This document shows positions 12,953 to 21,914 of a stretch of 29,006 bases of DNA, piece after piece; within the stretch, counting starts at the first letter, position 1; each line of letters starts with the position of its first letter. Source of the stretch: an uncultured Propionivibrio sp. Lineage in GTDB: Bacteria; Pseudomonadota; Gammaproteobacteria; Burkholderiales; Rhodocyclaceae. The translations under genes were made by a program, and so were the position numbers. Location: assembly GCA_938040985.1 (NCBI GenBank), contig CALHZD010000046.1, positions 1 to 29,006 of the forward strand, in the 5' to 3' direction. The notes under the pieces were generated by a model. The model did not search any database and had not been told where the DNA came from. It saw only the letters and a program-made list of their open reading frames with translations.

Positions 12953-15900
12953 TCATATCACTTTCTCCGCACCAAGTTGTTTTAATAGCTCCCGCGTGGC
13001 GGCGATGCGTTCGGCCAATGTCGGGCAGGAGCGCACAAGCGAAAGTCTGTCTTGCCCGGCGAGTTTGTAACTGCGGTTTTTCTGAATCAGGTCGATGATG
13101 ATAATCGGGTCGATCGGCGGCTTCGGCTCAAACTGGACATTGACGCCGTTGGCCGTTGCATCCAGCTTGATGATGCCGAGCGGACGGCAGCGCAGCCGCA
13201 GCCGGTGGCTTTCGAGCAGCGCTTGCGCCTGTGGCGGTAGCTCGCCGAAGCGGTCGATGAGTTCTTCCTGCATGGCGGCGATTTCATCGGGCGAGGCGCA
13301 ATTGGCCAGACGTTTGTAGAGCGTCAGCCGTTCATGCACGTCGGGCGCATAGTCGCTGGGCAGCAGCGTTGGCGTGTGCAGGTTGATTTCAGTCGCAATG
13401 CCCAACGGCTCGATCAAATCGGCCTCCTTGCCCTGACGCAGCGCGCTGACAGCGCGGTTGAGCATTTCGCTATAGAGGCTGAAGCCGATTTCCTGCATGG
13501 CGCCGGACTGGTTTTCGCCGAGGATTTCGCCGGCGCCGCGAATTTCCAGGTCGTGCATGGCGAGGTAGAAGCCCGCGCCCAGTTCTTCCATCGCTTGAAT
13601 CGCCTCCAGCCGCTGGCGCGCCTGCCGGGTCAGGCCGCTTTTGCTGTCGGCATCGGCGCGCGTCAGCAGGTAGGCGTAGGCCTGATGGTGCGAGCGGCCA
13701 ACGCGCCCGCGCAATTGGTGCAGTTGCGCCAGCCCGAACTTGTCGGCGCGGTCGATGATGATCGTGTTGGCGTGCGGATTGTCGATGCCGGTTTCGATGA
13801 TCGTCGTGCATAACAGTAGGTTGGCGCGCTGCTGGGTGAAATCGCGCATGACCCGTTCCAGCTCGCGTTCGCTCATCTGTCCGTGGCCGACGACAATGCG
13901 CGCCTCGGGCAGCAGCTTGGCGAGCTTCTCGCGCATGTTCTCGATCGTGTCGACCTGATTGTGCAAAAAGTAGACCTGTCCGCCGCGCTTGAATTCGCGC
14001 AGCAGCGCTTCGCGCACGATGCCGTCAGAGTAACGCGAGACGAAGGTTTTGATCGCCAGGCGTTTTTGCGGCGCGGTGGCAATGACCGAGAAATCGCGCA
14101 GTCCTTCGAGCGAGAGGCCGAGCGTGCGCGGAATCGGCGTCGCCGTCAGCGTCAGCACGTCGACCTCGGCGCGCAGTTTTTTCAGCAGCTCTTTCTGGCG
14201 CACGCCAAAGCGGTGTTCCTCGTCGATGACGACGAGACCGAGGCGGGAAAAATGTACATCCTTTTGCAGTAGCCGATGCGTGCCGATGATGATATCGGCC
14301 TTGCCGTCGGCGGTTTCCTGCAAGGCGTGGGCGATTTCGCCGGTAGTTTTGAAGCGCGAGAGTTCAACGATTCTGACCGGCCAGTCGGCGAAGCGGTCGC
14401 TGAAGTTTTGGAAATGCTGCTCGCACAGCAGCGTCGTCGGGCAAAGAATGGCGACCTGGCGGCCGCCGGCAACGGCGCAGAAGGCGGCGCGCATTGCCAC
14501 CTCGGTTTTGCCGAAACCGACATCGCCGCAGACAAGGCGATCCATCGGCTTGCCGGACTGCATATCCTCAATGACGGCGGCAATGGCGGCGGCCTGATCA
14601 GGAGTTTCCTCAAAGCCGAAACCCTCGGCGAAGGCTTCGTAATCGCGCGCGGAGAACTGGAAAGCGTGGCCTTGCCGGGCGGCGCGGCGGGCATAGAGCG
14701 CCAGCAGTTCGGCGGCTGTGTCGTGCGCCTGCTGCGCGGCCTTGCGCTTGGCCTTTTCCCATTGCGGCGAACCGAGCGCGTGCAACGGCGCGGTTTCCGG
14801 GTCGGCGCCGGAATAGCGCGAGATAACGTGCAGTTGCGAGACGGGTACGTAGAGTTTGGCTTCGTCGGCGTAATGCAGTTCGAGAAATTCCGCTTCGCCT
14901 TCGCCAAGGTTGAGGTAAACCAGCCCGTGGTAGCGGGCGATCCCGTGCTGTTCATGCACTACCGGGTCGCCGACTTTCAGCTCGGTCAGATCGCGCAGCC
15001 AGTTGTCGAGCGAGGCTTTTTTGCCGCTATGCCGCTGGGCGCGCCGCGTCGGACTATCGGCGTACAGCTCGGTCTCGGTGATGATGGCGAGCGCTTCGTT
15101 TTTGTCTGCGGGCGTTGATGCGCCGTCGGCAACAAAGCCTTCGTAGAGCGGCGAAACGCTAAGCGCCAGCCGGCTGCCGCTATCGAGAAATCCGCCTAAA
15201 TCGGCGCAGGCATCGGGCTGGAGGCCGTATTCGGCGAGCAGACCGGCGAGTGTCTCGCGGCGACCGGCGCTTTCCGCAAGCAACAACACGCGGCCGGGAA
15301 AGTCGTCGATGAAGGTGCGCAGGCGCGCCAGGGGCGCTTCGGCGCGCCGGTTGACGGCCAGCGGCGGCAGGGGACGAACGGGGGCGGCCGGAGAGGCTTC
15401 GTTGCGCTTGCTCAATACTAGCCGCGTATAGGGTTTGGCGGCGGTGAAAAAATGTTCCTCATTGAGAAACAGCGCTTCGGGCGGCAGCAGCGGCCGGTGT
15501 TTCTCGCCCGAGAGCATGCGGTAGCGCGACCGGGCGTCGCGCCAGAAATCGCGCAGCGCCGCGGTGACATCGTTATGCAGGCAAAGGCGCGTTCCTTCGG
15601 GCAGGTAATCGAACAGCGTCGCCGTGTCTTCAAAGAACAGCGGCAGCCAATATTCGATGCCGGCGGGCGGAATGCCGTTCGATACGTCCTTGTAGATGCC
15701 GGACTGCGCCGGGTCGCCCTCGAAGGTTGCGCGGAAACGCTGACGAAAACGGGTGCGCCCCGTTTCATCGAGCGGAAATTCGCGCGCGGGGAGCAGACGG
15801 ATTTCCGGCACCGGATAGAGCGTGCGCTGGGTGTCGACGTCGAAAGTTTTGATGCTCTCGATTTCATCGTCAAACAGGTCGATGCGGAAGGGTAGCGCCG

Positions 15901-16588
15901 ACCCCATGGGAAACAGGTCGATCAGGCCGCCGCGAATCGAATACTCGCCCGGCGAGACGACGTTGGCGACGTGCGTATAGCCGGCGAGCGTCAGTTGCGC
16001 ACGAAATGCCGCGGCGTCCAGCGTTTCTCCCTGCTTGAAAAAGAACGTATAAGCGGCCAGGTAGGCGGGCGGCGCCAGCCGGTATGCCGCCGTGGCGGCC
16101 GGGACGAGCAGCACGTCGCATTCGCCGCGGCTGACGCTGTGCAGCGCGGCCAGCCGTTCCGACACGAGGTCATGATGCGGCGAGAAACTGTCGTAAGGCA
16201 GCGTTTCCCAATCCGGCAGCAGACGTACGCGCAGGTTGGGCGCAAACCAGAGAATCTCGGCGAGCAGGCGGCGTGCATCGCCCGCGTTGGCCGTAATGAC
16301 GGCGATCAGCGCTCCCCGGCGGGGAGCAACAGCTTCGCCGGCGAGTTGTGCGATGTACCAGGCATCGGCAGAGCCGGAAAACGGCGGCAGGGCAATACGC
16401 TCCCCGGTGTGACTGGCCAGATGCGGTGGGATAAGCGGCAGTTGCGGCAGCCGGGACGGCAGGGATTGAGAGGATGGCAGTGGTTGGGCGGGGGCGCGGG
16501 GAGACACGGTAGGCGTAGACGGCACGGGAGGCAGGATGGCAGAGAAAGTGGCAGATGGATCGGTCAATGCGTTGTTCGAATCGGTCAT
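12953..16588 (-). CDS. mfd: Transcription-repair coupling factor Mfd
   Basis: A 1211-residue ATP-dependent translocase that removes RNA polymerase stalled at DNA lesions and recruits UvrA. Order: UvrB-like N-terminal module (about 60-350), CarD-like RNA polymerase-interaction domain (about 535-600, KVGDPVVHEQHGIARYHGL), helicase core with Walker A GDVGFGKTEVA (near 690) and DEEH (near 788) followed by RFGVRQKE, translocation motifs including LLLCTTIIETGIDNP and QLRGRVGRS, and the C-terminal TRCF domain (about 1040-1140). The first ~60 residues are Pro/Ser-rich and are not part of the usual protein; the ATG at 16588 has no visible ribosome binding site, so the true start may lie further in. 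E. coli Mfd is 1148 residues. Confidence 0.96.
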   Translation of the reverse strand: MTDSNNALTDPSATFSAILPPVPSTPTVSPRAPAQPLPSSQSLPSRLPQLPLIPPHLASHTGERIALPPFSGSADAWYIAQLAGEAVAPRRGALIAVITANAGDARRLLAEILWFAPNLRVRLLPDWETLPYDSFSPHHDLVSERLAALHSVSRGECDVLLVPAATAAYRLAPPAYLAAYTFFFKQGETLDAAAFRAQLTLAGYTHVANVVSPGEYSIRGGLIDLFPMGSALPFRIDLFDDEIESIKTFDVDTQRTLYPVPEIRLLPAREFPLDETGRTRFRQRFRATFEGDPAQSGIYKDVSNGIPPAGIEYWLPLFFEDTATLFDYLPEGTRLCLHNDVTAALRDFWRDARSRYRMLSGEKHRPLLPPEALFLNEEHFFTAAKPYTRLVLSKRNEASPAAPVRPLPPLAVNRRAEAPLARLRTFIDDFPGRVLLLAESAGRRETLAGLLAEYGLQPDACADLGGFLDSGSRLALSVSPLYEGFVADGASTPADKNEALAIITETELYADSPTRRAQRHSGKKASLDNWLRDLTELKVGDPVVHEQHGIARYHGLVYLNLGEGEAEFLELHYADEAKLYVPVSQLHVISRYSGADPETAPLHALGSPQWEKAKRKAAQQAHDTAAELLALYARRAARQGHAFQFSARDYEAFAEGFGFEETPDQAAAIAAVIEDMQSGKPMDRLVCGDVGFGKTEVAMRAAFCAVAGGRQVAILCPTTLLCEQHFQNFSDRFADWPVRIVELSRFKTTGEIAHALQETADGKADIIIGTHRLLQKDVHFSRLGLVVIDEEHRFGVRQKELLKKLRAEVDVLTLTATPIPRTLGLSLEGLRDFSVIATAPQKRLAIKTFVSRYSDGIVREALLREFKRGGQVYFLHNQVDTIENMREKLAKLLPEARIVVGHGQMSERELERVMRDFTQQRANLLLCTTIIETGIDNPHANTIIIDRADKFGLAQLHQLRGRVGRSHHQAYAYLLTRADADSKSGLTRQARQRLEAIQAMEELGAGFYLAMHDLEIRGAGEILGENQSGAMQEIGFSLYSEMLNRAVSALRQGKEADLIEPLGIATEINLHTPTLLPSDYAPDVHERLTLYKRLANCASPDEIAAMQEELIDRFGELPPQAQALLESHRLRLRCRPLGIIKLDATANGVNVQFEPKPPIDPIIIIDLIQKNRSYKLAGQDRLSLVRSCPTLAERIAATRELLKQLGAEKVI

Positions 16589-16966
16589 GCAAGTACAGAC
16601 GTTCAGTCGACAAAAATACGGGGCGGAAAAAACGATGCTTTCTTATGCTTTGTCCCGCTTGGGTCAGGCGGAAAATCGAGATGAAAGTGGCTATGAAAGT
16701 GGCGATAAATGCGGGCCATAGCACGCGGTTCAAGATCGTTAGTTCTGAATCGTTCCGGGGAAACAGCTTTACAAATAAACAAGAACCGGAGGGCAGTGCG
16801 CGGCTTTGCAGGTATAGTCATTGGGCGGATTGATAGAGGCCGGCGCGGATCGGCAATGCGTGTCGCCGCCGCGCCGGTTGGGCATTTTTTTCCGGCTTTT
16901 CATGCTCCGGCTTTTCATGCCCCGTCAGCGGGCGGCTTGCCGTCCCGGGTATTTTTTCACCGGCGC
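16589..16966. other. Gene-free stretch between mfd and the UPF0149 gene, with short tandem repeats
   Basis: No supportable gene in 378 bases. It contains a 12-bp imperfect tandem pair (16681-16692 and 16693-16704, 11 of 12 identical), a perfect 15-bp tandem pair (16891-16905 and 16906-16920), and a 9-bp perfect inverted repeat CCGGCGCGG/CCGCGCCGG (16840-16848 and 16869-16877). The stretch must hold the mfd promoter and the UPF0149 transcript end, but I find no convincing hexamer pair or U-tailed hairpin. Confidence 0.6.
16891..16920. repeat. Perfect 15-bp tandem duplication
   Basis: The unit TCCGGCTTTTCATGC occurs twice without a gap. It lies in the non-coding space just downstream of the UPF0149 gene. 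Confidence 0.95.
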
Positions 16967-17710
16967 TTAGTCGCCGGACTCGTCGCCGCAGCAGAACTTG
17001 TATTTTTTGCCACTGCCGCAGGGACATTCATCGTTACGCCCGACCTTGGGCGCATCGCGGCGTACCGTGCTGATGCTGCGCTTGGCGCGCCAGAAATTGT
17101 AGATGTCGGCAACGGCCTGCGGCAGGTCGTCCTCGCAATCGGCGAGCACTTGCTCGCGTTCCTCGCCTTCCGGCCAGGGTTCGCCATGCTCGCGTGCGGC
17201 GCTTTCGGCCTCACCGGTGAGCACCATCAGCGGAAACAGGCGTTCATCAAGATAGGCGATTTCCTCATGCTCTTCCTCGCTGTTCTCGGCGTTTTCCTCG
17301 GAGTCGTCTTCGCCGAGAAAATCGAACCAGTCTTCTTCGGCGGAATCGACCGCCGCCAGATAAGCCTCGCACCACGGCTGGTAGTCGCTGGGCGCTTCTT
17401 CGCCTTCTTCGAGCGGGTAGAGCAGCAGAGTCGGCGGTTCTCCGGCGTTCAGATCCGCTTCCAGGGCATCGGCGAAACGGCGCAACAGGCCAGCGGCTTC
17501 CAGCCCGACCGGCTGTTCGAGCGCTTCATCGCTGCCGAGAATATCGCTCAGCCAGCGCTCCGGCGGCATCGGGCGCGGGCCGGACAGCGCGGCGCACAGA
17601 TAGCCCTGGGCCTCGTCGAGGCGCAAGGCCTCTTCCAGCGCCGGATCGTCGAGCAGTTCTTCCAGACGGTCGAGTTCCGCATCGGTGAGCGGTAGGGCGG
17701 ATGGTGTCAT
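16967..17710 (-). CDS. UPF0149 family protein with C-terminal SEC-C zinc motif
   Basis: A 247-residue protein of unknown function. The N-terminal three quarters match the UPF0149/YecA-type layout: LTDAELDRLEELL, LDEAQGYLCAALSGP (about residues 32-46), PERWLSDIL, and a later LFPLMVL helix, with a very acidic stretch in the middle (about 125-148). The last 20 residues are a SEC-C motif (GRNDECPCGSGKKYKFCCG) that binds zinc through three Cys and a Cys/His; in SecA this motif contacts SecB and the ribosome. AGGAGG is 7 bases before the ATG at 17710, and queF ends 15 bases upstream, so the two form an operon. I infer a possible link to translation or protein handling but cannot name a function. 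Confidence 0.9.
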   Translation of the reverse strand: MTPSALPLTDAELDRLEELLDDPALEEALRLDEAQGYLCAALSGPRPMPPERWLSDILGSDEALEQPVGLEAAGLLRRFADALEADLNAGEPPTLLLYPLEEGEEAPSDYQPWCEAYLAAVDSAEEDWFDFLGEDDSEENAENSEEEHEEIAYLDERLFPLMVLTGEAESAAREHGEPWPEGEEREQVLADCEDDLPQAVADIYNFWRAKRSISTVRRDAPKVGRNDECPCGSGKKYKFCCGDESGD

Positions 17711-17725
17711 GGCGTTACCTCCTGT

Positions 17726-18145
17726 TTATCCTCGCGTGTTGGATTGGCTGTCGAACCGGTCCAGCTCGACCCTCGGCGCCGGCTGCCAGCCCGGTTCCCG
17801 GTGTTCGGCGATCACATTGGTGAAAATGCCGCCGCGCACATAGAACTTGGCGGTCAGACGCATGAAGCGTGGTTTGAGCGCCTCGACAAGATCGTCGAGG
17901 ATGCGGTTGGTGACGGCTTCGTGATAGCAGCCCTCGTCGCGGAATGACCAGATGTAAAGCTTGAGGCTTTTGAGTTCGACACAGGTTTTTTCCGGGATGT
18001 AGTCGAGAATCAGCGTGGCGAAGTCAGGCTGGCCGGTCATCGGGCACAGGCAGGTAAACTCCGGGATCTCCATATGGATGTGGAAGTCCCGCTGCGGCGC
18101 CGGATTGGGGAAAGTTTGCAGGTTTTTGCTCGGTTGGGTGCTCAT
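17726..18145 (-). CDS. queF: NADPH-dependent 7-cyano-7-deazaguanine reductase
   Basis: A 139-residue QueF of the short unimodular (YkvM) type. It reduces the nitrile preQ0 to the amine preQ1 in queuosine synthesis, for later insertion into tRNA. The active site is visible: PEFTCLCPMTGQPDF, with the nucleophile Cys34 and Asp41 seven residues later, as in the family. The QueF motif follows as ELKSLKLYIWSFRDEG, then HE and AVTNRILDDL. The ATG at 18145 is chosen; a TTG at 18157 would add four residues and neither has a clear ribosome binding site. A perfect TATAAT on the minus strand at 18211-18216 gives a likely leader of about 58 bases. The UPF0149 gene follows at 15 bases. Confidence 0.95.
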   Translation of the reverse strand: MSTQPSKNLQTFPNPAPQRDFHIHMEIPEFTCLCPMTGQPDFATLILDYIPEKTCVELKSLKLYIWSFRDEGCYHEAVTNRILDDLVEALKPRFMRLTAKFYVRGGIFTNVIAEHREPGWQPAPRVELDRFDSQSNTRG

Positions 18146-18206
18146 GGGGGGTATCAAGTCGTTGTCCGGGGTTCAAAACGGTTGCGGAATGAATGCCGCT
18201 GACAAA

Positions 18207-18216
18207 TGCTATTATA
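18207..18216. promoter_or_regulatory. Overlapping divergent -10 boxes (queF / smc)
   Basis: The ten bases TGCTATTATA read as an extended -10 (TGC TATTAT, 18207-18215) toward smc on the plus strand and as a perfect TATAAT (18216-18211) toward queF on the minus strand. Neither direction has a good -35 hexamer. A shared -10 is the known layout of bidirectional bacterial promoters. Confidence 0.5.
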
Positions 18217-18314
18217 GGCGGACAGCGCGGCGGGCGCGATGCGCGATGGCGCAGGCGTGGAGCGCCGTTCGGAATAATCAGTGGAAATGACCGCCGGCGC
18301 AGCGTATTCGCGCT

Positions 18315-18431
18315 ATGCATGCCATTCGCGCCGCTGGCTGGCGGTGTCGGGTAGCGGCGCTGGCGGTGGTTCTGTCGTCTTTTGCATTGCTTTTTCATGC
18401 GCCTGACCAAACTCAAACTTGCCGGTTTTAA
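18315..18431 (+). other. Possible small upstream reading frame overlapping the smc start
   Basis: A 38-codon frame starts with ATG at 18315 and ends at TAA 18429-18431, overlapping the first 35 bases of smc in another frame. The predicted peptide has a basic start, a hydrophobic run (VAALAVVLSSFALLF) and looks like a signal peptide. It has no ribosome binding site and may be chance; GC-rich DNA yields many such frames. Confidence 0.2.
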
Positions 18432-21400
18432 ATCCTTTGTCGATCCGACGGCTATCGCCTTGCCCGGGCAGCTCGTCGGCGTTGTCGGCCCGAACGGCTG
18501 CGGCAAGTCGAACGTAATCGACGCCGTGCGCTGGGTGCTCGGCGAATCGAAGGCTTCGGAACTGCGCGGCGAGTCGATGCAGGATGTCATCTTTAATGGT
18601 TCGGGCGGTCGCAAACCGGTATCGCGCGCAGCGGTTGAGCTGGTGTTCGACAATTCTCTCGGCCGCGCCGCCGGCCAGTGGTCGCAGTACGCTGAGCTTT
18701 CCGTCAAACGCCAGCTCACGCGCAGCGGGCAGTCCGAGTACTACATCAATAATCTGCATGTCCGCCGCAAGGACGTGACCGACCTCTTTCTGGGCACCGG
18801 TCTGGGGCCGCGCGCCTATGCCATCATCGGCCAGGGAACCATTTCACGCATTATCGAAGCGCGCCCCGATGAGTTGCGCGTGTTTCTGGAAGAAGCCGCC
18901 GGCGTGACCAAATACAAGGAACGGCGCAAGGAAACCGAACGCCGTCTGGCCGATACGCGTGAAAACCTGACGCGCGTCGAAGATATCCGCACGGAACTGG
19001 GCGGCCAGATGGAACGTCTGGAAGCCCAGGCGGCGGTGGCGCGCCAGTACCGCGATTACCAGGCGGAGCTGACGCACAAACAGCAGCTGCTCTGGCTGCT
19101 GCGCCGCAACGAAGCGCAGGCCGAGCGCGAGCGCATGGCGCAGAGCGTGGCGCACGCGGTCAATGAACTGGAGGCGCAAAACGCGGCTTTGCGCGAAACC
19201 GAAGCGCGCGTCGAAGAAGCGCGCGAGCGCCATTTTTCAGCCACGGACGGCGTGCAGAGCGCACAGGGAGAAAGCTATCAGGCCAATGCCGAAGTGGCGC
19301 GGCTGGAAGCTGAAATCCGCCACCGGCGCGAATCGCGCGAGGAATACCAGTCGCGCCTGGCGCAGCTGGAGGCCGACCGGGCGCAATGGCAGGCCGATGT
19401 CGAACGCTACGATGCCGAGCGCGCGCGCTGGGCGGAACTCTCGACGCTGGCCGATGCGCGCGTCGAGCAGGAAAATATGCGGCTGGCGGCGCAGCAAGAG
19501 CATCTGCCGGCTGTCGAAGCCGCTTGTGCGCAGGCGCAGGAAAGCGTCAACCAGCAGCGCCAGGCGCTCAGCCAGGCCGAGCAGCGTTTGCAGGTCGAAC
19601 TGGCCAATCGCAATCACGCGCAGCGTTCGCTGCAAATCATCGCCAGCCGGCGCGACCGCCTCGACCAGGAGCGCGCCGCGCTGCCGATGCCTGACCAGGA
19701 AGGATTTGCGCTCAAGCAGGCGACGCTGGCAACGCTGCATGAAACGATTGCCGCCATGCAGGACGATCTGGCCGAGCGCCAGCGCGATCTGCCGCATTTC
19801 GAGCAGCGCCGCCGCGAAGCGTTGGCCGCCGTGCAGCAGGCGCAGAAAGAACGCGCCGAGGCGCAGGCGCGGCGGACGGCGCTCGAACAGTTGCAGAAAA
19901 AAATGCAGGAGGACGGGCAGCAGGATACCTGGCTGCGTCGTTACGGTCTCGAACATCGCCGGCCTTTATGGAAATCGCTGCGTGTCGATCCGGGCTGGGA
20001 AGATGCGGTCGAAGCGGTTCTGCGCGAGCGCCTCGGCGCGCTGGCTGCCGACGACATCGATCCGGCCTGGAGCAAGGATCGGCCGGGCAGCCGGCTGACC
20101 CTGCTGGCGCCTGTTGACGGCGCGGATGCGACAGCGCCGCGGCCTGACAGTCTGCTGAACAAAATCCAATGTGAGGATGCCGGCCTGCGGGCGGTGCTGG
20201 CCGACTGGCTGGGTGAAGTGTGCGCCGCTGACTCCCTACAGGCGGCGCTCGACAAACGCGATTGTCTGCGCGGTGACGCCTGCTGCGTGACGCCAGCGGG
20301 CGATATCGTTACCCGGCAAGGCATCACGCTTTTTGCGCCGAATGCCGCAGGACACGGAATGCTCGAACGGCAGCGCGAAATCGACGCACTCGCCGGAACC
20401 ATCGCCAGCCACGAAACACGCGTAGCGCAGGCGCAGGAAAACCTGGCCGCTGTCGAAACGGCGCTGGCCGAGGCGCAGGCCACCTTGCAGGAGGTGCGCG
20501 GCGAACTCGACGCCCGGCAGGAAGAGGCGCACGCCATCCAGATGGAAACGCTCAGGCTTTCACAGGCGCTCGACCGCTTCCGTGACCGCCAAGCGCAGAT
20601 CGAGGCGGCGCAGGCCGAACTGACGGCCGAAGAAGAGGAAGAGAACGAACGCCTGCTCATCGTCGACGAAGCGATCGAGGCGGCGCGCGATGCGGTTGAG
20701 TCGGTTAGGCAGCAGATGGCGCAGGCTACCGGCGGGTTCGAGACGGCCGGGCAGGCGCTGCGCGATGCACGCGAGCGCGTCAGCGCCGTCGAGCGCGCGC
20801 TGCATGAGGCGCAATTCTCCCAGCGTGAATGCCGGGGCAAGCTCGACGATCTGGGCAAAAACCGTGATCTGGCGCTTCGCCAGATCGAACGCATCGTCGA
20901 TGAACTGGCGCGCTGTACGGAAGGCGCGGAGGCCATGCAGGCCGAGGATCTGGAACCGTTGCTCCAGACGGCGCTGGCCCGGCGGGTGATGTGCGAACAG
21001 GCGCTAGCGGCGGCGCGCGATGCGCTGGAGGCGGCGACGGGCGGTTTGCGCGGGCTGGAAGAGGCGCGCCTGAAGATCGAGATCGGGCTGGAGCCGCTGC
21101 GCGAAAAAATCGGCGATTTACGCCTCAAGGAACAGGCGGCAGCGCTCAATGTCGAGCAGATGGACGCACAACTCCGTCAGGCGCAGGCCGACGAGGCGGC
21201 GCTGGCGCCGGCCTTGCAGGGCATGCGCGCCGGCGCGCTGCAAAGCGCCATCAGCGGCTTGCAGCATTCGATTGAATCGCTCGGCCCGGTTAATCTGGCG
21301 GCGCTGGAAGAGCTGGAGTCGGCGCGCGAGCGCAAGGGCTTCCTTGATGCGCAGTCCGAGGATCTGACGCAGGCGATGGAAACGCTGGAAAATGCCATTC

Positions 21401-21900
21401 GCCGCATCGACCGCGAAACGCGCGAATTACTGCAAACGACGTACAACGCAGTCAACAAGAGCTTTGGCGAACTGTTTCCGACACTGTTTGGCGGCGGCGA
21501 AGCGCGCCTGATCATGACCGGTGAAGAGATTCTCGATGCGGGTCTACAGGTGATGGCGCAGCCGCCGGGCAAGAAAAATTCGACGATTCATCTGCTCTCG
21601 GGAGGAGAAAAGGCGCTGACCGCGATTGCGCTGGTTTTTGCCATGTTCCAGCTCAATCCGGCGCCGTTCTGCCTGCTCGACGAGGTGGATGCGCCGCTCG
21701 ACGACAGCAATACCGAACGCTTTTGCGCAATGGTCAAGCGCATGGCGGCGAACACCCAGTTTCTTTTCATCAGCCATAACAAGATCGCCATGGAAATGGC
21801 GGAACAGCTCGTCGGCGTGACGATGCAGGAATCCGGCGTGTCGCGCATCGTTGAAGTGGATATGACCGAGGCGCTGCGCATGCGCGAACAAATTGTCTAA
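18397..21900 (+). CDS. smc: Chromosome segregation protein SMC
   Basis: A 1167-residue ATPase that compacts and segregates the chromosome as a dimer with ScpA and ScpB. The N-terminal head starts with the canonical MRLTKLKLAGFKSFVDPT and has Walker A GPNGCGKS (31-38). Two long Gln/Glu/Ala/Arg-rich coiled-coil arms (about 170-520 and 665-1020) flank a hinge (about 530-660, GWEDAVEAVLRERLGALA to DIVTRQGITLF). The C-terminal head has the signature LLSGGEKALTAIAL (near 1066) and Walker B FCLLDEVDAPLDD (near 1090). I use the ATG at 18397, where the family begins; neither it nor a TTG at 18382 has a ribosome binding site. zipA follows at 14 bases. Organisms with this SMC normally lack MukB. Confidence 0.97.
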   Translation: MRLTKLKLAGFKSFVDPTAIALPGQLVGVVGPNGCGKSNVIDAVRWVLGESKASELRGESMQDVIFNGSGGRKPVSRAAVELVFDNSLGRAAGQWSQYAELSVKRQLTRSGQSEYYINNLHVRRKDVTDLFLGTGLGPRAYAIIGQGTISRIIEARPDELRVFLEEAAGVTKYKERRKETERRLADTRENLTRVEDIRTELGGQMERLEAQAAVARQYRDYQAELTHKQQLLWLLRRNEAQAERERMAQSVAHAVNELEAQNAALRETEARVEEARERHFSATDGVQSAQGESYQANAEVARLEAEIRHRRESREEYQSRLAQLEADRAQWQADVERYDAERARWAELSTLADARVEQENMRLAAQQEHLPAVEAACAQAQESVNQQRQALSQAEQRLQVELANRNHAQRSLQIIASRRDRLDQERAALPMPDQEGFALKQATLATLHETIAAMQDDLAERQRDLPHFEQRRREALAAVQQAQKERAEAQARRTALEQLQKKMQEDGQQDTWLRRYGLEHRRPLWKSLRVDPGWEDAVEAVLRERLGALAADDIDPAWSKDRPGSRLTLLAPVDGADATAPRPDSLLNKIQCEDAGLRAVLADWLGEVCAADSLQAALDKRDCLRGDACCVTPAGDIVTRQGITLFAPNAAGHGMLERQREIDALAGTIASHETRVAQAQENLAAVETALAEAQATLQEVRGELDARQEEAHAIQMETLRLSQALDRFRDRQAQIEAAQAELTAEEEEENERLLIVDEAIEAARDAVESVRQQMAQATGGFETAGQALRDARERVSAVERALHEAQFSQRECRGKLDDLGKNRDLALRQIERIVDELARCTEGAEAMQAEDLEPLLQTALARRVMCEQALAAARDALEAATGGLRGLEEARLKIEIGLEPLREKIGDLRLKEQAAALNVEQMDAQLRQAQADEAALAPALQGMRAGALQSAISGLQHSIESLGPVNLAALEELESARERKGFLDAQSEDLTQAMETLENAIRRIDRETRELLQTTYNAVNKSFGELFPTLFGGGEARLIMTGEEILDAGLQVMAQPPGKKNSTIHLLSGGEKALTAIALVFAMFQLNPAPFCLLDEVDAPLDDSNTERFCAMVKRMAANTQFLFISHNKIAMEMAEQLVGVTMQESGVSRIVEVDMTEALRMREQIV

Positions 21901-21914
21901 CGGGGCAGGCGATT

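Noticed and set aside
16709..17695. 328-codon plus-strand open frame
   Set aside because: Antisense to the UPF0149/SEC-C gene, which has a strong ribosome binding site and clear motifs. The hydrophobic look of the antisense product mirrors the acidic codons of the real gene.
19941..21149. 402-codon minus-strand open frame
   Set aside because: Antisense to smc; a Ser/Ala/Arg-rich translation of coiled-coil codons.
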